Origin: Phycisphaerales bacterium
Lineage (GTDB): Bacteria > Planctomycetota > Phycisphaerae > Sedimentisphaerales > Anaerohalosphaeraceae
Direction of reading: 5' to 3'
NCBI GenBank assembly: GCA_011055475.1
Contig: DSDH01000207.1
Coordinates: 1-14,693 of the forward strand
DNA: 14,693 bases
Below, one piece after another: positions 1 to 7,593 of this stretch; within the stretch, counting starts at the first letter, position 1, and each line of letters opens with the position of its first letter. The position numbers and the translations under genes were made by a program. The notes under the pieces were generated by a model that had not been told where the DNA came from, did no database searches, and worked only from the letters and a program-made list of their open reading frames with translations.

Positions 1-1
1 C

Positions 2-1597
2 CAGGCCGCGACCATGGCCGGCGGCATGCACCAGATCAAGGAGGCGTTGAAGGAAACCTCGCTGAGCAACGAGGAGGTGGCCGCGGAGCTCAAGAAGATC
101 AAGGCCAAGGATCCGATCTTCAACCGCCTGGTGGATCAGGTGACACAGCTTGCGGTGGAGAAGGAGGTCTTCAACCGTCAGCTCTCGGCGGCCATGCAGA
201 AGGTGTCGACCCTGGCCAGTGGGATCACCAACAATCTCCTGGCCATCGACGGCATGAATCGGAATGCGAGCCATCTGAACCAGGTGCTGGACCCACGGGC
301 GACGATGTACGTCAAGGACATGGAGCGGCGGGCCCTGGAGCGGCTGCAGAAATATCACTACTACCTGGCCAAGTCCTATGAGTACCGGCTCTTGAGGCCC
401 TCGCCGATGGATTTGAACCTCCACACCATGTTCACGGCGATGCAGAACATCGTCTCCGTGGACGGGACGCTGGATGAGGATGATTTCGCGTCGCTGAAGA
501 CCGTTTATGAGGAACAGCTCTGGGACCTGACGGACCGCATCTATCGCGACTACCAGGACAATGTCTCCTACGAGGCGACGGTGCCCGTGCGGCTGGAGCT
601 TTCGGCCGAACAACTCGCGGCTCTCAATACGGGCCTGAAGGTGGTCATCCCTCTGAGAGACGTGGCGCGGCTCCAGTATAACGAGGAGAACACGCGGATT
701 GTCGACGTGGCGGTCGACGCCCTCGAGTTCCACGTGGAAGGCGCCTATGACTGGCAGGACTATTTCGATCTTGAGATCGAACATGGCGGCGTGTCCCGAC
801 TGCAAAAGGACGGTGAAATCTACCGGTTCGTCCACTACAAGGACGTCACGCAGGAAACGAACCCCATCAACTGGAACGAGCGGCACTTCGCGGACGGCTA
901 CTGGGAACCGGTGGATCGGAGCGACGCGAGCCGGTCGATGCTGTTCAGTCTGCTGGAGAACTGTCAGCAGGCCGGAACCGGGGACATCCTGCTCTATGCC
1001 CGGCCGGGGTTGTGGGCGGATATTGTCCTCAAGAGAACGCCGCACGAGGAGAACCGCGGCGAGCTGGTGATCGACATGCTGCGGTTGCGTATTCGTTACG
1101 ACCGTGTCCTTCGTCCATCGCACTACAGCACGCTTCAGATCCTGACCGAGCCGCAGGGCTTGCCGTCCTATTGCCGGGTGGACGGTGTGGATCGCTGGGG
1201 TCGCCGGGACGGGCGGGACGAATTCACCAGAACCTACAGCACGGGGTCATCCGTGACCGTCACGGCCCCCTCACAGATCGGCCACTATGCGTTTGTGAAA
1301 TGGACCGATGGAGCAGGGAACGAGATCACGCCCAATGCGGGATTGCCGGTCCTCCTGGATACCAACAGGAAACGCATCGCCCACTACGTGTACGCGGGCC
1401 CGTTGCCCAGTGTCGCCGATTTCAACGAGGACTTCCTCGTGGACGTATCGGATTTCGTCGGCCTGTCGAATGCGTGGTTCGCGCAACCGGGCGATGCGGG
1501 GTGGGACCCAGCCTATGACATCAACGATCCGCCGGACGGTGTGATTGACGTTCACGATCTGCGGGTGCTGGTCGAGGAATGGATGACCATGCCGTAG
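2..1597 (+). CDS. C-terminal part of a large secreted protein with dockerin-like tail (5' partial)
   Basis: The frame is open to the left edge and the first ATG (14) has no signal peptide or ribosome binding site, so this is probably the C-terminal part of a longer protein. Numbering from that ATG, residues 1-130 are helical and charged. Residues about 190-370 look beta-rich, with an alternating pattern ending in LVIDMLRLRIRYDR. Residues about 405-455 resemble a divergent InlB-type repeat (GSSVTVTAP, then HYAFVKWTDGAG). Residues 467-523 are a dockerin-type pair of Asp-rich repeats: DFNEDFLVDVSDFVGL, then DINDPPDGVIDVHDL, each followed by a W. Such tails are common on secreted planctomycete proteins; no cohesin is visible here. 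The order of helical segment followed by beta-sandwich loosely recalls the C-terminal region of TcA insecticidal-toxin proteins, but I cannot confirm this. Function is unknown; export is likely through the missing N-terminus. Confidence 0.8.
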   Translation, partial: QAATMAGGMHQIKEALKETSLSNEEVAAELKKIKAKDPIFNRLVDQVTQLAVEKEVFNRQLSAAMQKVSTLASGITNNLLAIDGMNRNASHLNQVLDPRATMYVKDMERRALERLQKYHYYLAKSYEYRLLRPSPMDLNLHTMFTAMQNIVSVDGTLDEDDFASLKTVYEEQLWDLTDRIYRDYQDNVSYEATVPVRLELSAEQLAALNTGLKVVIPLRDVARLQYNEENTRIVDVAVDALEFHVEGAYDWQDYFDLEIEHGGVSRLQKDGEIYRFVHYKDVTQETNPINWNERHFADGYWEPVDRSDASRSMLFSLLENCQQAGTGDILLYARPGLWADIVLKRTPHEENRGELVIDMLRLRIRYDRVLRPSHYSTLQILTEPQGLPSYCRVDGVDRWGRRDGRDEFTRTYSTGSSVTVTAPSQIGHYAFVKWTDGAGNEITPNAGLPVLLDTNRKRIAHYVYAGPLPSVADFNEDFLVDVSDFVGLSNAWFAQPGDAGWDPAYDINDPPDGVIDVHDLRVLVEEWMTMP

Positions 1598-1696
1598 CGG
1601 GATTGGGGTGTCTTTGCTCGGAAGATCGGGTCATCTGTGCGCGCGCAGTGCTCGGGAGAGGCAGGAGTATGACCATCCAGAAGAGATGTCTGGGCA

Positions 1697-1719
1697 GGGC
1701 TCTTTGCCCCGCAAAGCCC
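1697..1719 (+). terminator. Hairpin after the dockerin-tailed gene, possible terminator
   Basis: The left arm GGGCTCTTTGC and the right arm GCAAAGCCC pair over nine bases with a two-base bulge around a CCC loop, about 100 nt after the stop at 1597. Only GTTCT follows, so the U-tract is poor. It overlaps the promoter-like site at 1704-1732, so the two cannot be judged separately. Confidence 0.3.
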
Positions 1720-1732
1720 GTTCTGGTAGAAT
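1704..1732 (+). promoter_or_regulatory. Sigma70-like promoter for the envelope gene block
   Basis: TTGCCC (1704-1709), a 17-nt spacer and TAGAAT (1727-1732) give 4/6 and 5/6 matches to consensus. Transcription would start near 1739, about 80 nt before the first gene of the block. The leader then contains a G+C-rich self-complementary stretch (CCCCGG near 1753 against CCGGGG near 1775). This is a pattern match only. Confidence 0.4.
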
Positions 1733-1821
1733 AGGTCCGATGAATGGAGGGCCCCGGTAAGGGCCGGTTGTACGGGCCGGGGGTCCGCACACGGAGCAGA
1801 ACGGCATCGAAAGGACGGCAC

Positions 1822-2796
1822 ATGGCGGATAGGTTGGATCGGCGGTCGTTTCTGGCGACCAGTGCGGCGGGGGCGATGATCGGATTGAGCTTCGAGGAGC
1901 GGGCGCTATTGGCGGGCCCGACGGACTCACAGAAGAAGGTCGCCGCGCCCAAGGCCGCGTGCGCCATGGGCCGGATCGGCAACGTGAGTATCAGCCGCAT
2001 TCTCTGCGGCGGCAACCTGATCAGCGGCTACGCGCACAGCCGCGACCTGATCTACGTGTCGCCGCTGATGATGCAGTACTTCACGGACGAGAAGATCCTG
2101 GACACCTGGCAGGTCTGCGAGGAGCACGGGATCAACACGTGCGTGATCTTCTGCGGCGATCCGCGGGCGGTCGGGCTCATCGGCCGCTACCGCAAGGAGC
2201 GGGGCGGCACGATGCAATGGCTGGCCCAGGCGAATCCCTCCACCGACGACGTCAAGACGGTCGTGGACAAGGCCATCGACGACGGGGCGGTCGGCGTCTT
2301 TCTGGTGGGCAACCAGGGCGACCAGTGGACGTTCGACAATCGGCTGGACCTGATCGACCAGTTCGTCCGCTACGTCAAGAAGCAGGGCGTCATCGCCGGC
2401 GTGGCCGGCCACGCTCTGGAGATGGTCATCGCCGTCGAGTCGGCCGGCATTCCCACGGACTTCTACATGAAGACGCTGCACCACACGAACTACTGGTCGG
2501 CGCGGCGACCGGATCAGAACCGGCACGTGATCGAGAACTACGGCACGGACAACTACTGGGCCATGACGCCGCAGGAGACCATTGCGTTCATGCGGGACGT
2601 CAAAAAGCCCTGGATCGCGTACAAGGTGCTGGCCGCCGGGGCGATTGCGCCGCAAGACGGGTTCGACTTCGTGTTCAAGAACGGGGCCGACTTCGCCTGC
2701 GTGGGGATGTTCGACTGGCAGGTGGCCGAGGACGTCCAGATCGCCAACGCCGTCGTCGCGCAGCACAAGAACCGTCCGCGGGCCTGGATGGCGTAG
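1822..2796 (+). CDS. Tat-exported TIM-barrel protein, aldo/keto-reductase-like
   Basis: 324 aa. I chose the ATG at 1822 because AAGGA (1811-1815) lies 6 nt upstream and the protein then begins with a twin-arginine signal, DRRSFLATSAAGAMIG; the longer frame from 1744 adds an unlikely Arg-rich segment. After the signal, VSISRILCGGNLISGYAH resembles the first strand and loop of aldo/keto reductases. The remainder alternates strands and helices as a TIM barrel should: CEEHGINTCVIF, AIDDGAVGVFLV, QGVIAGVAGH, KPWIAYKVLAAGAI, ADFACVGMFDW. I do not see a complete NADPH-binding signature or a clear Asp/Tyr/Lys/His tetrad, so the catalytic activity is open. It heads a run of same-strand genes, most of them exported, which suggests an envelope or periplasmic role acting on sugars or related metabolites. 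Confidence is high for the gene and export, low for the reaction. Confidence 0.85.
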   Translation: MADRLDRRSFLATSAAGAMIGLSFEERALLAGPTDSQKKVAAPKAACAMGRIGNVSISRILCGGNLISGYAHSRDLIYVSPLMMQYFTDEKILDTWQVCEEHGINTCVIFCGDPRAVGLIGRYRKERGGTMQWLAQANPSTDDVKTVVDKAIDDGAVGVFLVGNQGDQWTFDNRLDLIDQFVRYVKKQGVIAGVAGHALEMVIAVESAGIPTDFYMKTLHHTNYWSARRPDQNRHVIENYGTDNYWAMTPQETIAFMRDVKKPWIAYKVLAAGAIAPQDGFDFVFKNGADFACVGMFDWQVAEDVQIANAVVAQHKNRPRAWMA

Positions 2797-2831
2797 ATCG
2801 CCGGTTCGCTTGAGCGGGCCGCATGTCGCCC

Positions 2832-2853
2832 AGGGCGATTGCAGGATCGCCCT
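2832..2853 (+). terminator. Perfect 8-bp hairpin between genes 2 and 3, possible terminator or attenuator
   Basis: AGGGCGAT (2832-2839) and ATCGCCCT (2846-2853) are exact inverted repeats around a 6-nt loop, followed by only three T. It lies 36 nt after one stop and 21 nt before the next start, so it could reduce read-through or stabilise an upstream mRNA end rather than stop transcription fully. Confidence 0.4.
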
Positions 2854-2873
2854 TTGACTGGGGAGACGCTGTC

Positions 2874-4562
2874 ATGGTCAAGGCACATCTGATGCTCTTC
2901 GCCGTTCTCCTTTGTCGCTGTATTGACGTTTGGGGGCAGGCGGTTCAGCAGGCGGCGGTTTATGACATCGAGCCGCCGGACGGGCGCGGGGCGAACCCGG
3001 TGGTGCGGATCGAACTGGCGGTGTTCTCGCCGGGGCCGTTGTTCGGCCCGGATGCCTATCGACTGACCGGCACCAAGGCCGGCGGGCAGGTCTACCGGCT
3101 CTGGTTCACGGCCGAGGGCGACCCGTTCGGCGGCGATCCGCACAAGGTCCGGATCGGCCGTTACATTTTGCAGGAGGGCGACCAGGACCCGATCGAGTAC
3201 ATCGACGGGTATACCGGCGGGGCGCTGTTGCCGCTGTTCGGCTTCGTGGAGCGCCTCCTGCCGCGTCGGACGCCGGGAGACACCGGGTTGCTGCCACGGG
3301 AGGGCACGTACCTGGGATTTGCCCTGCGACGGGTGAGCGCGGGGCCGAGCGATTTTTCCACGTTGCCGAGCGAGGCGCAGCGCCTGGTCCTGCGGACGGA
3401 CCTGCTCATGGGCACCAGTCGTAACTTCCGCGACGACGGCACGGGCCGGCCCAGCCGCAAGGACAATTACACGTTCGTGCCGTTCACCCGCGCCGAGTAC
3501 GAGGAGATGATCGACGCGGGGATCAACACCTTCATCGCCAAGGGCGAGCAGGTGGATTGGATCTGCCGCCGCCCGGTCTTCTACGAGGGCTATGATCCGC
3601 GGATCGCCTATCCGGAGGAGCTGTACCGGTCGAACTTTCGCGGCGTGCGGATGTTCATCGACGAGCCGGCCTGCCTTCTGGCCGGCGAATACCCGCCCGG
3701 GGCCTCGCTCGAGACGGCCGTGAAGATGATCCACGAGCACGTCGCCGGGCACATGCACGACAGGACGTATCAGCGACTCTTGACGGAACGCGGGGTGGCC
3801 CTGGGCAATTTGTCGCTGCCCGAACCGGCGGTGCCCATCTGGGAGACGTATATCGGCACGAGCTATTACCAGCTCGAGGTCAACGGCTATGGGATCGTGC
3901 AGGAGTGCCGCTGGCGGCTGCGGCCGGAGGCCGACTCCGAGATGATCCTGATGCTCCAGCGGATCAACGAGGACTTCGGCGTGGATATCCCGATCACGCC
4001 GGAAAATCTGTTCCTGTGGTTCTACAGCCAGATGCGCGGGCCCGCCCGGGCGCTGGGAACGCGGTGGGGCATGAGCATCTATGGCCAGTGCGAGCCGGAC
4101 CTGCGGTGGCCGTCGATGCGGCTGGCCTATGACCTGGGGGCCGAGTTTATCTGGTTCTGGACCAGCGACCACGACCACCACGTGGAGTATACCGAGCAGC
4201 TTCGGCTGGCGCGGCTGCTGCGCGACCACGTCCGGAGGCGGCCCCGGCGGGACCTGGAGGCGCTGCGCCGCGGGGCCGACGTGGCCATCGTCCTGCCCTA
4301 TGGCTACACGCTGCCCACCGTCTGGCAGATGTTCACGTGGGGCACGCACATCTACCCCCTGGACCGCGTGAACGAGCACGGCCTGACCTATAAACAGGTC
4401 CTGGCGCCCGCCATCCGGGAGATCGCCCGCTGCCTGACGGACGGTACGCCCTACGACGTCGTCCCCGCCGGCCCCCAATTCGACGCCACCGGTTATCGTT
4501 GTGTGTTGTGGGTGAAGCCCGACGGCTCGGTGTGTCGATGGCGGGTGGTCTCGGGTGATTGA
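2874..4562 (+). CDS. Secreted glycoside-hydrolase-like TIM-barrel protein
   Basis: 562 aa from the ATG at 2874, chosen because GGGAG (2861-2865) lies 8 nt upstream and the product then begins with a Sec signal peptide (MVKAHLMLFAVLLC..., cleavage probably after VWGQA). An upstream in-frame ATG (2823) would add residues before the signal and would overlap a hairpin. Residues about 25-180 look like a beta-rich accessory domain. Residues about 200-460 look like a TIM barrel, with acidic residues where glycosidases place catalytic Glu: E264 in FIDEPAC and E407 in YGQCEPDLRW, the latter just before AYDLGAEFIWFW. The following GADVAIVLPYGYTLP resembles the start of the second domain of GH42-type beta-galactosidases. 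I cannot assign a GH family from sequence alone; the Glu roles are inferred. Its neighbours (two Tat-exported TIM-barrel proteins, GH172) support a role in extracytoplasmic glycan processing. Confidence 0.8.
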   Translation: MVKAHLMLFAVLLCRCIDVWGQAVQQAAVYDIEPPDGRGANPVVRIELAVFSPGPLFGPDAYRLTGTKAGGQVYRLWFTAEGDPFGGDPHKVRIGRYILQEGDQDPIEYIDGYTGGALLPLFGFVERLLPRRTPGDTGLLPREGTYLGFALRRVSAGPSDFSTLPSEAQRLVLRTDLLMGTSRNFRDDGTGRPSRKDNYTFVPFTRAEYEEMIDAGINTFIAKGEQVDWICRRPVFYEGYDPRIAYPEELYRSNFRGVRMFIDEPACLLAGEYPPGASLETAVKMIHEHVAGHMHDRTYQRLLTERGVALGNLSLPEPAVPIWETYIGTSYYQLEVNGYGIVQECRWRLRPEADSEMILMLQRINEDFGVDIPITPENLFLWFYSQMRGPARALGTRWGMSIYGQCEPDLRWPSMRLAYDLGAEFIWFWTSDHDHHVEYTEQLRLARLLRDHVRRRPRRDLEALRRGADVAIVLPYGYTLPTVWQMFTWGTHIYPLDRVNEHGLTYKQVLAPAIREIARCLTDGTPYDVVPAGPQFDATGYRCVLWVKPDGSVCRWRVVSGD

Positions 4563-4566
4563 CGGG

Positions 4567-4594
4567 TTGATCGGCCGTGGGCATCGGGTATGAT
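4567..4594 (+). promoter_or_regulatory. Possible internal promoter
   Basis: TTGATC (4567-4572), a 16-nt spacer and TATGAT (4589-4594) fit a sigma70-type promoter (4/6 and 5/6). It begins 5 nt after the previous stop and would give a leader of about 50 nt for the isomerase-like gene, so the later genes could be expressed apart from the first two. Confidence 0.35.
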
Positions 4595-4650
4595 GCGGGC
4601 ATCTTGTGAATCGAGTCGGCAGTGGGGGACAGCCACGGAAAGGGATGGCG

Positions 4651-5607
4651 ATGACGACACGGCATACACGACGGCAATTCATGGGCAGGTCGGCGGCCCT
4701 GGCGGGGGCGGCGGCAGCAGGAACGATGACCGGGGGCTGCCTGGAGTCGCTGGGTCTGGGCGGTAGGTGGGACGGCTTCCACTACGCCATGTGCAACGAG
4801 TCCATGGGCGATCTGCCTTGGGATCAGCAGTGCGGGATCATTGCGGACGCCGGATACACCGGCGTGGAGATCGCCGCGTTTACGCTCGTGCAGGAGGGCG
4901 TCCAGGAGATTTCGCCCGCCCGGCGCCGGGAGATGGTGCGGACCATGGACGACCACGGCCTGACGTGCGCGGGGCTGCACTGGCTGCTGGCGCCGCCGCC
5001 GGCGGGTCTGCACTTTACCACGCCGGATGCGGCCGTGCGGCGCAAGACGGTGGCCTACCTGGACAGGCTGATCGACTTCTGCGGCGACCTGGGCGGCACG
5101 GCAATGGTCTTCGGCTCACCCAAGCAGCGCAACACCGTGGGCATCTCCAAGGCCGAGGCGAAAAAATACTTTGCCGAGGGCATGGCCGCGGTCGCCGATC
5201 ATGCCCGGCGGCGGGGCGTGATGATCCTCATCGAGCCGCTGGACCACACGCAGACGGACGTGATCAATACCACCGCCGAGGCGATGGAGATCGTCCAGCA
5301 GGTTGATCATCCGGCGATTCAGACGATGTTCGACTTCCACAACACGATCGACGAGACCGACGACTTCGTGACGCTGCTGCGCACGTATCGCCCGTACATC
5401 CATCACGTCCACGTGCAGGAGATGGACGGCACGTACCTGGGCACGGGCAACGCGGTGAACGACTTCGTGCCGGCGTTTCAATACCTCAAGGACATCCGCT
5501 ACAGTAAGTGGGTGAGCCTGGAGGTGTTCGACTTTACGCCCGGCGGGCGGGTCATCGCCCAGGAGAGCATGAAGACGCTGCGGCGGATCGAGGAGAGGCT
5601 CACGTAG
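4651..5607 (+). CDS. Tat-exported sugar isomerase/epimerase-like protein (hydroxypyruvate isomerase type)
   Basis: 318 aa. The ATG at 4651 has AAGGG 6 nt upstream; ATG 4645 is a close alternative, and a GTG at 4606 would only add residues before the signal. A twin-arginine motif (TRRQFMGRSAAL) leads a hydrophobic Ala-rich segment ending MTGGC, so it may be a Tat lipoprotein anchored at Cys30. The rest fits the xylose-isomerase-like TIM-barrel family (AP endonuclease 2/sugar phosphate isomerase): AGYTGVEIA near the start, then candidate metal ligands E195 (ILIEPLDH), D228 and H230 (MFDFHN), H254 (HHVHVQE) and E291 (SLEVFDF). This full set of acidic and His positions suggests an active metal-dependent isomerase or epimerase. 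These enzymes interconvert keto and aldo sugars or epimerise at one carbon; the substrate here is unknown. An exported location is unusual for the classical cytosolic enzymes but common among planctomycete homologues. Confidence 0.88.
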   Translation: MTTRHTRRQFMGRSAALAGAAAAGTMTGGCLESLGLGGRWDGFHYAMCNESMGDLPWDQQCGIIADAGYTGVEIAAFTLVQEGVQEISPARRREMVRTMDDHGLTCAGLHWLLAPPPAGLHFTTPDAAVRRKTVAYLDRLIDFCGDLGGTAMVFGSPKQRNTVGISKAEAKKYFAEGMAAVADHARRRGVMILIEPLDHTQTDVINTTAEAMEIVQQVDHPAIQTMFDFHNTIDETDDFVTLLRTYRPYIHHVHVQEMDGTYLGTGNAVNDFVPAFQYLKDIRYSKWVSLEVFDFTPGGRVIAQESMKTLRRIEERLT

Positions 5608-5629
5608 CGGCGAGGGAGTGAATGATGTG

Positions 5630-6523
5630 ATGAGCGCCGGCTCGCAGGGTACCCCAGCGAACACAGGACGCCTGGCGGCTCGCGTGGGGGGGCATGTTCA
5701 CGGCCTGTCCCGGTGTGTCGGGGTCGGCGTGGGCACGTGCCTGGCGGCGTTGCTGGCGATTTTCCCGGCCGGCTGCGAGACGCCGCCCTCCGAGGCCGCC
5801 GCGCCGGCTGAGTCGCGGCGTTTGAAGGTTGGTGATCTGGCGGCGCCGCAGACTCAGCCCCTGCCGTCGCAGGTGAGCCTGCAGGTCATCGTGTTTGAAG
5901 CTCCGGCGGACAAGGCCGCCGCGGTCGGCGAGATGTTCGACGTGCTGCGGGCCGACCCGATCTTCTTCGCCGATCGGGCGACGCTCGAGGCCAACGACAT
6001 CCGCGTGAGGTTCGGCACGCAGCGGGATTGGCCCGACCTGGCCAAAAAGCTCGACGAGGCCGACGCCAAACAGGCCTATCTGCACACGTTGATTCACTTT
6101 GATGATCGCGGGCTCGACCTGGCGGATTTGCCGCTGTGGGAGGCGGGGGCTTTGAATTACATACGGGCCGACGGCTCGACGGCCTCAGTGGAGCTGGAGC
6201 CGGGCCGATTAGCCTGGTCGACCGTGGCGCGGCCGGTGGAGCCGTTGCGGGGCGTGGCGGACGTGGTGTTTCGCTACGTCCATCGGCGGCAGAAGGACAT
6301 CGCGGCGGCCCGGCTGGCCCGTCAGGATCGCGTCCAGGAACGCGTGTTCGACTTTTCGGTCCTCTCGACGAAAATGAGCCGGGGTGATTTCATTCTGATG
6401 GGGCCGACCGCGTATCACGACGCCGACCGGCAGGGGTTGCTGGACCCGGCCTTTATGGTTCCGCGGTCGAGCGGCGGCGTCTTGCGATTGTATATGGTTC
6501 TGTGCACGAAGGTCGGTCTGTGA
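5630..6523 (+). CDS. Lipoprotein-like exported protein of unknown function
   Basis: 297 aa from the ATG at 5630; GAGGGAG (5612-5618) lies 11 nt upstream. In-frame GTG codons at 5618 and 5627 are alternatives, and 5627 has the better spacing (8 nt). The N-terminus has Arg/His residues, then a hydrophobic stretch (CLAALLAIFPAGC) ending at Cys49. The residues before Cys are P-A-G, so the lipobox is weak at -3. A Pro/Ala/Glu-rich linker follows. The body (LQVIVFEAPADKAAAVGEMFDVL, then DPIFFADRATLEANDIRVRFG) looks like a small alpha/beta fold; the later segment has alternating strands ending in RLYMVLCTKVGL. I recognise no family. It lies 22 nt after the isomerase-like gene and overlaps the DUF362 gene by four bases, so it is co-transcribed and coupled to it. 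Confidence 0.8.
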   Translation: MSAGSQGTPANTGRLAARVGGHVHGLSRCVGVGVGTCLAALLAIFPAGCETPPSEAAAPAESRRLKVGDLAAPQTQPLPSQVSLQVIVFEAPADKAAAVGEMFDVLRADPIFFADRATLEANDIRVRFGTQRDWPDLAKKLDEADAKQAYLHTLIHFDDRGLDLADLPLWEAGALNYIRADGSTASVELEPGRLAWSTVARPVEPLRGVADVVFRYVHRRQKDIAAARLARQDRVQERVFDFSVLSTKMSRGDFILMGPTAYHDADRQGLLDPAFMVPRSSGGVLRLYMVLCTKVGL

Positions 6524-7536
6524 ACGTCGCGTCGTCCGGCATCTCACGTCCCACCGTGCTGCTTCAACACGTGCCGGGTTACGATGGCGCGGCCGTGCGG
6601 TCGGCGGTCCGCGAGCAGCTTGATCGATGCGATCCCGATGGGCGGCGGCTGGGCCGGGGCCTGCGGGTGCTCATCAAGCCGAACTTCATCATGCCGCGGC
6701 CACGGCATCAGGCGGTGCAGACCGATCCGGCGGTGATCCTGGCCGTGGCCGAGGCCCTCAAGGACCGCGGGGCCCGGCCCTTCGTGGGAGATTCGCCGGG
6801 CTGGGGGCGGCTGGATCAGTGTGTTCGCGTCCTCGACCTCGACGGACCGCTGGCACGGCTGGGTGTGCCGGTGACGCCGCTGAATCAACCGGTGCTGCGT
6901 GAGATTCCGGGCTGCGACGGTTTCAGGATGCGCCTCAGTCGCGTGGCCCTCGATGCCGACGCGGTCGTCAACCTGCCCAAGTTCAAGGCGCATCAGCAGC
7001 TCGTCGCGACGTTCGCCGTCAAGAACATGTTCGGCTGCGTGCCGGGCAAGCGAAAGGCCTGGTGGCATTTCGCCCGGGGCCGTTCGCACGACGACTTCTG
7101 TGCGATGCTGCTGGGTGTGTGTCGTCTGCTGGCGCCGGTGGTCACGATCGTGGATGGGATCGTGGCCATGGAGGGCACCGGGCCGATCCGCGGGCGGCCA
7201 CGAGCCCTGGGGGTGTTGTGTGGCGGGCCCAATCCGATCGCCTGCGAGCACGTCTGTTGCGCCATTGCCGGTTTCGACCCACGGACCCTGCCCATTCTCC
7301 AGACCGCCCGGCGCCAAGGGATCGGTCCGAGGAGCCTCGATGAGATCAAGATCGTCGGCAAATCGCTGGAAGATGTGTTCTGCCGGGACTTCGAGCCAGC
7401 CGAACAAAGGCCCTTGCGCTTCAGCCTGCCGCGGGTCGGCCGCAGCATCATGCGACAGGTCTTTTTGCTGCTTCGCGCCGACCGTTCGACGGATGACAAG
7501 GACCCTTCCGACGAGCGTGAAAGCCGGGTACAATAG
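6520..7536 (+). CDS. DUF362 family protein without ferredoxin cysteines
   Basis: 338 aa. I chose the GTG at 6520: it overlaps the upstream TGA as GTGA, has AAGGT 6 nt upstream, and implies translational coupling. A GTG at 6502 is possible. The family motifs are in order: VLIKPNF (50-56), VNLPKFKAHQQ (150-160), VKNMFGCVPGKRK (167-179), DGIVAMEGTGP (212-222). Many DUF362 proteins end in two CxxCxxCxxxCP clusters; here the C-terminal third has no such cluster, only scattered Cys (HVCC, VFC). No signal peptide is visible, so it is probably cytosolic, unlike its neighbours. The family's biochemical role is not established; Fe-S-linked electron transfer is usually proposed for members with the clusters, which would not apply here. 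The C-terminus ends in a charged tail. Confidence 0.85.
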   Translation: MNVASSGISRPTVLLQHVPGYDGAAVRSAVREQLDRCDPDGRRLGRGLRVLIKPNFIMPRPRHQAVQTDPAVILAVAEALKDRGARPFVGDSPGWGRLDQCVRVLDLDGPLARLGVPVTPLNQPVLREIPGCDGFRMRLSRVALDADAVVNLPKFKAHQQLVATFAVKNMFGCVPGKRKAWWHFARGRSHDDFCAMLLGVCRLLAPVVTIVDGIVAMEGTGPIRGRPRALGVLCGGPNPIACEHVCCAIAGFDPRTLPILQTARRQGIGPRSLDEIKIVGKSLEDVFCRDFEPAEQRPLRFSLPRVGRSIMRQVFLLLRADRSTDDKDPSDERESRVQ

Positions 7537-7593
7537 CTGGCCGTCTGAAGGCACTTACGGCAAGAAAGCTCGACACGGCAGGAGGTTATCGCC

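Noticed and set aside
2553..4682. 709-aa open frame on the - strand across the secreted glycosidase-like gene
   Set aside because: It is antisense to a well-supported gene with signal peptide and ribosome binding site; its translation is rich in Arg, His, Pro and Val with no fold pattern, as expected for reverse-frame reading of G+C-rich codons.
6544..7554. 336-aa open frame on the - strand across the DUF362 gene
   Set aside because: Antisense shadow; composition dominated by His, Arg, Gln and Pro, with no domain pattern.
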